A stretch of 6,908 nt of DNA from DATAFT01 sp035544635. Its GTDB lineage: Bacteria > Acidobacteriota > Thermoanaerobaculia > Multivoradales > Multivoraceae. The notes under the pieces are model-generated. The model ran no database searches, was not told the origin of the DNA, and was given only the letters and a program-made list of their open reading frames with translations. Every line of letters begins with the position of its first letter. Within the stretch, counting starts at the first letter, position 1. Shown here piece after piece: positions 1 to 5,879 of this stretch. The stretch spans positions 1 to 6,908 of the forward strand of contig DATKDQ010000179.1 in NCBI GenBank assembly GCA_035544635.1. The letters run 5' to 3'. A program made the translations under genes and the position numbers.

Positions 1-372
1 CGCGAGGGCGCCGGCTCGGTCGCCGCCGCGCTCGCGGTGATGCACCGCGCCTCGATCGAGTACGCGCGCGACCATCCTCTCCTGCGCAGCATCGTGAACC
101 GCGAGGCCGCCATCGCGCTGGCGCCCCATCTGCGTCCGCTCGGGCGGCGTGCCCAGGAGAGGTGGCGCGAGCGGCTGGTGGAGCTCGTCGAGTCCGGGAT
201 CGCGAGCGGCGAGCTGCGACCGGACCTCGAGCCGGCGCTGGTCGCCGACGTCATTCGTCTTCTCCACATGGCCTTCCTCGACCGCCTCTTCGAGCCGGAG
301 CCGATCAACGTGGCGAGCCCGGATCTGATCGAGACCAGTGTGAAGATTCTCCATGGGGGGATCCTGCGATGA
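1..372 (+). CDS. TetR/AcrR-family transcriptional repressor, C-terminal part (5' end outside window)
   Basis: The frame is open from the window edge to a TGA at 370-372, giving 123 visible residues with no start in view. The helix-turn-helix DNA-binding domain is therefore missing and only the ligand-binding/dimerisation domain is seen. What remains is all-helical and typical of TetR C-terminal domains: a segment beginning SIEYARDHPLLRSIVNRE, a middle helix RRAQERWRERLVELVESGIASGELRPDLEP, and a closing helix SPDLIETSVKILHGGILR. The pattern 'x-G-I-x-x-G-E-L-R-P-D-L' is very common in this position of TetR proteins. It overlaps the adaptor gene by ATGA, so it is co-transcribed with the pump. 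By analogy with AcrR-type systems it probably senses a pump substrate and represses its own operon; the operator would be upstream of the window. The family call is fairly secure; the ligand is unknown. Confidence 0.85.
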   Translation, partial: REGAGSVAAALAVMHRASIEYARDHPLLRSIVNREAAIALAPHLRPLGRRAQERWRERLVELVESGIASGELRPDLEPALVADVIRLLHMAFLDRLFEPEPINVASPDLIETSVKILHGGILR

Positions 373-1616
373 CGCAGCCGTCTGGGGCGTCGCGCTCGCG
401 CTGGTGCCGGTCCCTCGCGCCGGCGATCGCGGTCGTGACCGTCGCCGTCGCCTGCGGCGGGACTCGCGGCGAAACGGCTCCCCCGCCTCCGCTCGCCCGC
501 GCCGCGCCCGCTCCCCGTGGCCCCGCGGCGGAGAGCGTCGAGACCACGATCGTCCGGCGTGGTCTGCTGCAGGCGACGGTCACCGCGTCGGGCTCGGTCG
601 CCTCTCCGCGTGTCACCGAGCTCGGCCCTGAGGTCGGAGGACGGCTGCTGCGCGTCCTGGTCGACGTCGGCGACACCGTGCGCGCGGGCGCAGCCGTCTT
701 CCGTCTCGATCCCGAGCCGTACCGACTCGACCTCGAAGAGGCGGAAGCGGGGCTCGCGCTGGCGCGGGCGGAGCTGGACCAGGCGGCGCAGGAGATGGCG
801 CGCGCGCGGCGTCTCGCGGACCAGCAGATCGTCCCGCAGCAGCAGCTCGACACCCAGGTGACGCACCACGCGGTGCAGCGCGCCCGCGTCACGCAGGCGG
901 AGGCGCGCGTCCACCGCGCGCAGCAGGACCTCGATCGGACCACCGTGCGTGCGCCCTATGACGGGTTCGTGGTCGAGCGCGGGCGCCACGAAGGGGCGAT
1001 GCTCACCTCCTCGTCGGTGGTGCTCACGCTTCAGCAGGCGGGCGGCTACGAGGCCATCCTCTCGGTGCCCGAAGCGGCGCGGCTCCCGGTGCGCCCGGGA
1101 GACCCGGTGCGCCTGGTGGTCGAGGGCATCCCCGGCCACATTCCCTCGCGCGTGCGCGCGGTGAACGCGCGCATCGACGCGCAGAGCCGCACCTACGAGG
1201 TGCGCGTCCCGATCGAAGCGGACGCGGCGGTGGTGAAAGCTGGAGCGTTCGTGCGCGGCGAGATCGACCCGGTCCCCGCCGCCGAGGCGCTCTTGATCGA
1301 CCGCGAGGCGGTTCTGGTACGCGACGGACGAAGCTACGCGTTCCGCCATCGCGACGGAACGGCCGAGCAGGTGTCGATCGAGCTCGGAGCGATCGGGGCG
1401 CGGCTGGCCGAGGTCCACCGCGGGCTCGACGACGGCGACCAGGTGGTGGTGGGCGACGTGGTCGAGCGTCTCGCCGACGGCTCGCCGATCAGAGTCATCG
1501 GCGAGCGGCCGCTCCCGCTCGGGCCGAGCGCGGCCGAGCCCGTGGGCGTCGCCGGCGCAAGGGTGACGACCTCGGTGCCGGTCGCGCCCCCCGCAGCGCC
1601 GGGGGGCGGCCCATGA
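369..1616 (+). CDS. RND efflux periplasmic adaptor (membrane fusion protein), lipoprotein
   Basis: This 415-residue MFP bridges an inner-membrane RND pump and an outer-membrane channel. The ATG at 369 overlaps the TetR stop (ATGA) and has a G-rich ribosome site at 355-361, seven bases upstream; an earlier in-frame ATG at 162 would only add a low-complexity shadow of the TetR gene. A signal peptide (hydrophobic residues 16-28) ends in AVAC, so Cys29 is the likely lipidated residue, although Ala at -3 is less usual than Leu. Order of domains: Pro/Ala linker 36-52; first lipoyl half about 80-115 (GPEVGGRLLRVLVDVGDTVRAG); alpha-helical coiled-coil hairpin about 118-188 (Glu/Ala/Gln/Arg-rich); second lipoyl half about 190-222 (TTVRAPYDGFVVERGRHEGA); beta-barrel about 225-300; membrane-proximal domain about 305-380; Pro/Ala/Gly tail 381-415. 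It overlaps the pump gene by ATGA. MexA/AcrA-like; the substrate cannot be read from the sequence. Confidence 0.95.
   Translation: MTQPSGASRSRWCRSLAPAIAVVTVAVACGGTRGETAPPPPLARAAPAPRGPAAESVETTIVRRGLLQATVTASGSVASPRVTELGPEVGGRLLRVLVDVGDTVRAGAAVFRLDPEPYRLDLEEAEAGLALARAELDQAAQEMARARRLADQQIVPQQQLDTQVTHHAVQRARVTQAEARVHRAQQDLDRTTVRAPYDGFVVERGRHEGAMLTSSSVVLTLQQAGGYEAILSVPEAARLPVRPGDPVRLVVEGIPGHIPSRVRAVNARIDAQSRTYEVRVPIEADAAVVKAGAFVRGEIDPVPAAEALLIDREAVLVRDGRSYAFRHRDGTAEQVSIELGAIGARLAEVHRGLDDGDQVVVGDVVERLADGSPIRVIGERPLPLGPSAAEPVGVAGARVTTSVPVAPPAAPGGGP
1585..1608 (+). promoter_or_regulatory. GC hairpin masking the ribosome-binding region of the RND pump gene
   Basis: CGCCCCCCG at 1585-1593 pairs perfectly with CGGGGGGCG at 1600-1608 around a six-base loop. 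The G-run, the only Shine-Dalgarno-like stretch before the pump ATG at 1613, is the 3' arm of the stem, which ends four bases before the start codon. The hairpin lies wholly inside the adaptor coding region, whose stop is at 1614-1616, so ribosomes finishing the adaptor would melt it. Inferred role: strict translational coupling that keeps pump synthesis dependent on adaptor synthesis. The stem is seen; the function is inference. Confidence 0.55.
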
Positions 1617-4600
1617 ACCTCCCGTCGATCTCGATCCGCCGTCCGGTCTTCGCCTTGATGTTGATCGCGAGCCTGGTCGTCCTGGGGCTGGTCTCGCTCT
1701 TCCGCCTCGACCTCGACTTGAACCCGCGCGTCGACTTTCCCTTCGTCACCGTCACCACGCTCCTGCCGGGCGCCGCCCCCGAGACGATCGAGACCGAGGT
1801 CACCGATCTCCTCGAGGAGGAGATCAACACCATCGAGGGCATCCGCACGCTGGGCTCGAGCTCGATGGAGGGCCTCTCCAACATCTTCGTCGAGTTCGAG
1901 CTGGGCTACGACATCGACGTCAAGGCGCAGCAGGTGCGCGAGAAGATCGCGCCGATCCGCCGGCAGCTCCCGCTCGACGTCGAGGAGCCGATCGTCAGTC
2001 AGCTCGATCCCGACGCAGCGCCGATCCTGTCGGTGATGCTCGGCGGGCCGGTCTCCCTGAAGCAGCTCTCCGATCTCGCCGAGAACGTCGTCGCCGAGCG
2101 GCTCGAGCGGCTGCCTGGCGTGGGCTCGGTCTCGATCGTCGGCGCTCGCAAGCGAGAGATCCGCATCTGGCTCGACCCGGTGCGGCTCGCCGGCTACGGC
2201 ATCGCGATCGACGACGTGCGCTCGACCCTCTTGGAGGAGAACGCCGAGATGGCGGGCGGCCGCATCGAGGGCGCGGCCCGGGAATGGACCGTGACGACCT
2301 CGGGCAAGGTCCGGCGGGTCGAGGACTTCGGCTCGCTGATCGCCGCCCAGCGCGCGGGCCGGCTGGTCTACCTGCGCGACGTCGCGGTGATCGAGGACGG
2401 CCTGGCGGAGGAGTCGTCGATCGCGCGCTTCAACGGCCAGCGCGGCGTGTCGCTCGACGTGCGGCGGCGCAGCGGCGCCAACACGGTGGCGGTGGCGCGC
2501 GCGGTGCGCGTGGAGCTCGACGCCCTGCGCTCCGAGCTGCCCCCGGGCTCGGAGTTGACGATCGCGCGGGACATGGCGGTCTTCATCGAGGACTCGATCG
2601 AGGCCATCTTCATCGACATGCTGTGGGGCTGCATGCTGGTGGTCCTGGTGGTGCTCCTCTTCCTGCGCAACGCGCGCTCGACGCTCATCGCCGGGCTCGC
2701 CATCCCCTCGAGCCTGATCGCCTCGTTCACGTTCTTCTACGTCGCCGGTTTCACGCTCAACATGATGACGCTGATGGCCCTGGCGCTCTCGATCGGCATC
2801 GTGATCGACGACGCCATCGTGGTGCTCGAGGTGGTCTACCGCCGCATCGAGCGCGGCGAGCCGGCGATGACGGCGGCCGAGAACGGCTCGCAGCAGGTGA
2901 TGCTGGCCGTGCTCTCGACCACGCTCGCGCTGTGCGCCGTGTTCGTGCCGATCGCGTTCCTCGAGGGCTCGGTCGGCCAGTGGTTCTATGAGTTCGGGAT
3001 CGTGATGGCGATCGCCGTCCTGGTCTCGACCCTGTTCGCCTTGACGTTCACGCCGATGATGGCGAGCCGGATCCTGTCTGCGTCGCAGGCACAGGGCCGC
3101 CTGGCGCGCACCCTCGAGCGGGGTCTGGGCGCTCTCGACCGGGGCTACGCCTGGATCCTGCGGCGCGCCATGCGCCACCGCTGGATCACCCTCGCCGCGG
3201 CGCTCGCCGCCACGCTGGGCGGCTTCGGCGTCGCCTCGACGCTGCCGTTCGACTTCTTCGGCATGCGCGACCGCGGCGAGTTCACGGTCTCGGTGAAGCT
3301 CCCGGTGGGGACGCCGCTGCAGGTGACCGACCGGGTGGCGCGGCGGATGGAGGATGCGGTGGGTGCCATCCCCGAGGTGCGCGACATGTTCGCCACCGTG
3401 GGCGAAGCCGGCACCCGGCGGCCTCACATCGCGTCGATCTACCTCGCGGTCGGCCCCAAGCGCGGGCGGGAGAGAACGCAGCTTCAGCTCATGGGCGAGG
3501 CGCGGGGGCTAGTGCGCGAGGCGATCCCGGAGGCCGAGGAGATCGCGGTGAGCGAGATCCAGTGGGTATCGGGATCGAGCTTCGGCTCGAAGTCGCTGAT
3601 GTACTCGCTGCAGGGTCCGGACCTGGCGCGGCTCGAGGGGCACGCCGCGCAGCTCATGGCGCGCATGAACGCCGATCCCGACTTAGTCGACGTCGGCACC
3701 TCGTGGGAGACGGGAAAGCCCGAGATCGAGCTCTCGATCGCGCGGGACGTGGCGGCCGACCTGGGCGTGCCCGCGGTCGCCATCGGGCGCACCATCCGCA
3801 CGCTGCTCGCGGGCGAGAAGGTCGGCTCCTTCGAGGAGGGCGGCGAGCGCTACGACGTGCGGATGCAGGTGCTGCCCGAATACCGCGACGACCCCGAGCG
3901 GCTCGACCTGGTCCACGTCCGCGGCGCGCGCGGCGAGCTCATCCCCATCACCAACGTGGCGCGGGCGCGCATCGGCTCCGGGCCGGTCTCGATCGAGCGC
4001 GAGGATCGCGCGCGCCGGATCGTGGTCGACGCCAACACCGCCCCCGGCGTCGCCATGTCGACCGCGAGCGCCAAGGTCATGGCGTACGGCTCCGAGCTCG
4101 GCATCGCGGCCCCGGACAATCTGGTGCCGTCTGGCCGCGTGCGCTCGATGCAGGAGACCGCGGTGTCGATCCTGTTCGCGTTCGGGCTCGCGCTGCTCGC
4201 CATCTACATGGTGCTGGCCTCGCTCTTCAACTCGCTGGTGCACCCGTTCACCATCATGATCTCGGCGCCGCTCTCCTTCATCGGCGGCTTCCTCGCGCTC
4301 AAGCTCTCGGGCACGCACCTCGACATGATGAGCGCGATCGCCTTCCTGGTGCTCATGGGCCTGGTGATGAAGAACGGGATCCTGCTGGTCGACCACACCA
4401 ATCAGCACCGCGCCGCCGGGCGCTCCAGCATGCAGGCCGCGCTCGAGGCCGCGCCCGAGCGGCTGCGCCCGGTGTTGATGACCTCGGTGGCGCTGATCCT
4501 CGGCCTCGTGCCGACCGCGCTGTCCAACTCCACCGGCTCCGAGAGCCGCGCCGCGATGGCGGTGCTCACCATCGGAGGCATGGCGACCTCGACCCTGCTC

Positions 4601-4747
4601 ACGCTGCTGGTGGTGCCGGTGGTCTACGTGCTGGTGGACGCCGCCACCGAAGGCGTGACGAGGGGCGCCCGGAAGCTCGTCCGGCTCGTACTGCGGCGCC
4701 GCACGCCTCCGCCCGAGAGCCCGGCGGAGCGCAAGGCGACACTGTGA
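1613..4747 (+). CDS. RND-family proton-driven efflux pump (HAE type, AcrB/MexB-like permease)
   Basis: This 1044-residue inner-membrane antiporter is the usual length for the family (AcrB is about 1049). It exports hydrophobic or amphiphilic compounds through a tripartite complex. Layout: TM1 about 11-31, first periplasmic region about 32-335, TM2-TM6 about 337-485, TM7 about 523-543, second periplasmic region about 545-848, TM8-TM12 about 850-1007, then a basic tail. The proton relay is complete: Asp399-Asp400 in TM4 (motif GIVIDDAIVVLE), Lys920 in TM10 (LVMKNGILLVDH) and Thr957 in TM11 (LMTSVALILGLVP). The N-terminal SISIRRPVFA motif and LPGAAPETIETEVT at 51-64 are typical. The ATG overlaps the adaptor stop. 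The TM4 DD sequence and drug-pump style fit HAE rather than the heavy-metal HME group, but the substrate is unknown. No frameshift is seen. No outer-membrane factor gene follows. Confidence 0.97.
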   Translation: MNLPSISIRRPVFALMLIASLVVLGLVSLFRLDLDLNPRVDFPFVTVTTLLPGAAPETIETEVTDLLEEEINTIEGIRTLGSSSMEGLSNIFVEFELGYDIDVKAQQVREKIAPIRRQLPLDVEEPIVSQLDPDAAPILSVMLGGPVSLKQLSDLAENVVAERLERLPGVGSVSIVGARKREIRIWLDPVRLAGYGIAIDDVRSTLLEENAEMAGGRIEGAAREWTVTTSGKVRRVEDFGSLIAAQRAGRLVYLRDVAVIEDGLAEESSIARFNGQRGVSLDVRRRSGANTVAVARAVRVELDALRSELPPGSELTIARDMAVFIEDSIEAIFIDMLWGCMLVVLVVLLFLRNARSTLIAGLAIPSSLIASFTFFYVAGFTLNMMTLMALALSIGIVIDDAIVVLEVVYRRIERGEPAMTAAENGSQQVMLAVLSTTLALCAVFVPIAFLEGSVGQWFYEFGIVMAIAVLVSTLFALTFTPMMASRILSASQAQGRLARTLERGLGALDRGYAWILRRAMRHRWITLAAALAATLGGFGVASTLPFDFFGMRDRGEFTVSVKLPVGTPLQVTDRVARRMEDAVGAIPEVRDMFATVGEAGTRRPHIASIYLAVGPKRGRERTQLQLMGEARGLVREAIPEAEEIAVSEIQWVSGSSFGSKSLMYSLQGPDLARLEGHAAQLMARMNADPDLVDVGTSWETGKPEIELSIARDVAADLGVPAVAIGRTIRTLLAGEKVGSFEEGGERYDVRMQVLPEYRDDPERLDLVHVRGARGELIPITNVARARIGSGPVSIEREDRARRIVVDANTAPGVAMSTASAKVMAYGSELGIAAPDNLVPSGRVRSMQETAVSILFAFGLALLAIYMVLASLFNSLVHPFTIMISAPLSFIGGFLALKLSGTHLDMMSAIAFLVLMGLVMKNGILLVDHTNQHRAAGRSSMQAALEAAPERLRPVLMTSVALILGLVPTALSNSTGSESRAAMAVLTIGGMATSTLLTLLVVPVVYVLVDAATEGVTRGARKLVRLVLRRRTPPPESPAERKATL

Positions 4748-4775
4748 CCATCCACGGTCGCTGCTGACCCTCGAC

Positions 4776-4798
4776 CGGCGAACGCCTCCGGGCGTCCG
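4776..4798. terminator. Small hairpin in the convergent gap, possible terminator
   Basis: ACGCC (4782-4786) and GGCGT (4791-4795) pair around a TCCG loop, a UNCG-type tetraloop in RNA. The flanking CGG (4776-4778) and CCG (4796-4798) can add three pairs across a three-base bulge. It starts about 30 bases after the pump stop, between convergent genes, where a shared terminator would be expected. Neither strand has a T-run after it, so it is at best a weak or Rho-assisted signal. The rest of 4748-4914 shows no gene, only an AGCTCGAGCT palindrome at 4892-4901. Confidence 0.3.
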
Positions 4799-4914
4799 TG
4801 ATCTGGCGCGCCACCTCGACCGCGCGGCGCTTGTCCTTCAGGCGGGACCGCCGTGCGCCGCCGGACCCCCCTGCGCCGCGGCAACTCCGAAAGCTCGAGC
4901 TCCGGTTCGAGTGG

Positions 4915-5142
4915 TCAGGATCTCGAGCTCGATCGCCCGAAGACGAGGAGCGCGGCTCCGCCGAGCGCCGAGAGCACCCCCGCCCAGAGCGGGACGTTCA
5001 CCCGCTCCTTCTCCTCGACCTTGAACTCGATCGGACCGAGCGCGATGTCGTGCGTCTCCTTGGTGTAGGTGAACCCGCCGTAGGCCAGAGCGAGCACTCC
5101 GGCCACCACGAGGATGATTCCGAGGATCGTGATCGGCTTCAC
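4915..5142 (-). CDS. Small two-helix membrane protein of unknown function
   Basis: The 75 residues have two hydrophobic segments, about 4-24 (ITILGIILVVAGVLALAYGG) and about 50-68 (VPLWAGVLSALGGAALLVFG). They are joined by a charged stretch (YTKETHDIALGPIEFKVEEKERVN), and a short polar tail (GRSSSRS) follows. The start is GTG at 5142-5140, immediately after the stop of the BON gene and in the same frame, so no earlier start is possible. There is no clear ribosome site of its own, so translation probably depends on re-initiation by ribosomes leaving the upstream gene. The 'LGPIEF-V...V.VP' pattern between two helices is one I associate with small conserved hypothetical inner-membrane proteins of delta-proteobacteria and relatives. 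I cannot attach a domain name with certainty. Its place behind a BON lipoprotein suggests a role in envelope stress or maintenance. Confidence 0.8.
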   Translation of the reverse strand: MKPITILGIILVVAGVLALAYGGFTYTKETHDIALGPIEFKVEEKERVNVPLWAGVLSALGGAALLVFGRSSSRS

Positions 5143-5469
5143 TCAGCTCTCGATCTCGATCTCATTGATGACCTGTTTCACGCCCTTGGTCCGCTCGGCG
5201 TACCTCGCGGCCCGCCGCTTGGACTCTTCCTTTTCGACCTTGCCCTTGAGGGTGACGACGCCCTCGAGCACATGGACGTCGATGTTGAAGGAATTGATGC
5301 TGGTATCGCTCGTGAGCTTGGCCTTGATCTTGGTGTTGATCCAGCCGTCGTCCATCTGCTCACCCGTGGTCCGGGTCGAGGCGCACCCTGCCGAGAGCAG
5401 AGCCGCCGCCGTCAACGCCACGAGAATCGCGATACCCCACGCCTTCACTCCACGCTGTTGCGCTCGCAT
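5143..5469 (-). CDS. BON-domain lipoprotein (OsmY-like)
   Basis: The 108-residue protein starts at ATG 5469-5467. A perfect GGAGGA ribosome site at 5482-5477, seven bases upstream, decides this start. A further-upstream TTG (5541) in the same frame lies inside the sigma-54 promoter and is rejected. The signal peptide MRAQQRGVKAWGIAILVALTAAALLSAGC has a hydrophobic core at 11-25 and lipidation at Cys29 (SAGC, with Ser rather than Leu at -3). Residues about 39-106 form one BON domain: DDGWINTKIKAKLTSD, then SFNIDVHVLEGVVTLKGKV, then AERTKGVKQVINEIEIE. The signature Gly-x-Val-x-Leu-x-Gly and Gly-Val-x-x-Val are both present. BON domains are thought to bind phospholipid or other envelope surfaces; OsmY and related proteins have two, this one has one. 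It forms a two-gene unit with the membrane protein downstream and is probably expressed from the sigma-54 promoter at 5551-5537. Confidence 0.93.
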   Translation of the reverse strand: MRAQQRGVKAWGIAILVALTAAALLSAGCASTRTTGEQMDDGWINTKIKAKLTSDTSINSFNIDVHVLEGVVTLKGKVEKEESKRRAARYAERTKGVKQVINEIEIES

Positions 5470-5476
5470 ACCTGTG

Positions 5477-5482
5477 TCCTCC
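5477..5482 (-). promoter_or_regulatory. Ribosome-binding site of the BON lipoprotein gene
   Basis: The minus strand reads GGAGGA, then seven bases (CACAGGT), then ATG. It is the best Shine-Dalgarno sequence in the window and fixes the start at 5469, giving a proper lipoprotein signal peptide. Confidence 0.85.
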
Positions 5483-5536
5483 GTTTTGGGAACTAATGGA
5501 ATCTTGGCACGAGATGCCCAGTCCGGGAGATTAGTA

Positions 5537-5551
5537 AGCAAGAATCGTGCC
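5537..5551 (-). promoter_or_regulatory. Sigma-54 (RpoN) -24/-12 promoter for the BON unit
   Basis: On the minus strand the sequence from 5551 to 5537 is GGCACGATTCTTGCT. Against the RpoN consensus TGGCACG-N4-TTGCW it matches every position except the T before GG, which is C. The invariant GG (-24, 5551-5550) and GC (-12, 5539-5538) are ten bases apart, as required. Transcription would start near 5527, giving a 5' untranslated region of about 58 bases before the BON ATG. An activator of the NtrC type must then act from upstream; candidate sites include the palindrome at 5659-5668. The match is seen; activity is inferred. Confidence 0.75.
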
Positions 5552-5560
5552 GCCTCCGCT

Positions 5561-5583
5561 GGCGCAAAGCTTTCTTTGGCGCC
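5561..5583. repeat. Hairpin just upstream of the sigma-54 promoter
   Basis: GGCGCAAAG (5561-5569) pairs with CTTT (5574-5577) plus GCGCC (5579-5583) around a CTTT loop. One G (5578) is bulged. Its end is about ten bases from the -24 element. It could be a terminator without a T-run for a transcript arriving from upstream, or a structural insulator. Confidence 0.5.
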
Positions 5584-5584
5584 G

Positions 5585-5617
5585 GGCAGTCGCTCGATTG
5601 GACCACTCGACGCTGCC
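5585..5617. repeat. Bulged hairpin upstream of the sigma-54 promoter
   Basis: GGCAG (5585-5589), CG (5591-5592) and TCGA (5594-5597) pair with TCGA (5607-5610), CG (5611-5612) and CTGCC (5613-5617). That gives eleven base pairs with single-base bulges T5590 and C5593 and a nine-base loop. It follows the preceding hairpin after one base, so the two could stack. Confidence 0.45.
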
Positions 5618-5658
5618 TCCCTCTGGTGGAAGGATCTTCAGAAGCAGCAAGCCAGCGT

Positions 5659-5668
5659 GTGACGTCAC
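5659..5668. promoter_or_regulatory. Perfect 10-bp palindrome GTGACGTCAC, possible activator site
   Basis: The palindrome GTGACGTCAC has no extension on either side. It lies roughly 130-140 bases upstream of the predicted sigma-54 start, a usual distance for an enhancer-binding activator. A single 10-bp palindrome can arise by chance in GC-rich DNA, so confidence is low. Confidence 0.25.
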
Positions 5669-5711
5669 CGCCGCTCTGCCGCGTCGCGCCCAGCACACCG
5701 GCGGCGCACTA

Positions 5712-5767
5712 GCGTCGCTCCTGCCGGAACATCGTTACAGATGAGTCAAGTTTAGGAGGAGCGACGC
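5712..5767. repeat. Hairpin A of module copy 1
   Basis: GCGTCGCTCCT (5712-5722) and AGGAGCGACGC (5757-5767) are perfect reverse complements (11 bp). The 34-base loop contains the conserved 23-mer at 5731-5753. AAC (5728-5730) and GTT (5750-5752) could add an inner stem. Confidence 0.8.
5731..5753. repeat. Conserved 23-base loop sequence, copy 1
   Basis: It begins ATCGTTACAGA, then T, then GAGTCAAGTTT. It matches 5895-5917 at 22 of 23 positions; the only change is T/C at the twelfth base. Conservation drops sharply at both ends. Confidence 0.9.
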
Positions 5768-5769
5768 GA

Positions 5770-5795
5770 GCCCGCGCCGCTTGCGGCGCTTGGGC
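5770..5795. repeat. Hairpin B of module copy 1
   Basis: GCCC (5770-5773) pairs with GGGC (5792-5795) and GCGCCG (5774-5779) pairs with CGGCGC (5784-5789). The loop is CTTG, and an unpaired TT (5790-5791) sits on the 3' side. It starts two bases (GA) after hairpin A. Confidence 0.7.
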
Positions 5796-5803
5796 GGGGT
5801 GAT

Positions 5804-5879
5804 CTTCCAGCGGGACGTGGTATGAGGCGGCCCGTCCAGGGACTCGTTGGGGAGTGGTGAAACCACGTCCCGCTGGAAG
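5804..5879. repeat. Hairpin C of module copy 1, 18-bp perfect palindrome arms
   Basis: CTTCCAGCGGGACGTGGT (5804-5821) and ACCACGTCCCGCTGGAAG (5862-5879) are perfect reverse complements with a 40-base loop. Within the loop a second GTGGT (5854-5858) can pair locally with ACCAC (5862-5866) across GAA, giving an alternative short hairpin. Confidence 0.85.

Noticed and set aside
162..368. Upstream in-frame start for the adaptor
   Set aside because: It would overlap most of the TetR gene and bury the signal peptide behind 69 Arg/Ala-rich residues; ATG 369 has a ribosome site and a lipoprotein signal.
1334..3427. Long antisense open frame (697 codons) opposite the adaptor and pump genes
   Set aside because: The product is His/Arg/Asp/Glu-rich low complexity, as expected from the opposite strand of a GC-rich gene, and it conflicts with two certain genes.
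4748..4914. A possible small gene in the convergent gap
   Set aside because: Frames here are continuations of shadows of the neighbouring genes and have no start signal.
5470..5541. TTG start 24 codons upstream for the BON gene
   Set aside because: It lies in the sigma-54 -12 element, has no ribosome site and would mask the signal peptide; ATG 5469 has a perfect GGAGGA.
5493..5744. Short open frames on both strands in the intergenic region (such as 5547-5744 plus and 5493-5696 minus)
   Set aside because: No ribosome site, biased composition and no recognisable fold; they are crossed by hairpins and the promoter.
5746..5767. Sigma-28 (FliA) promoter, because TCAAGTTT resembles its -35 element
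   Set aside because: Eleven bases downstream neither copy has anything like GCCGATAA, and no flagellar or chemotaxis gene is nearby.
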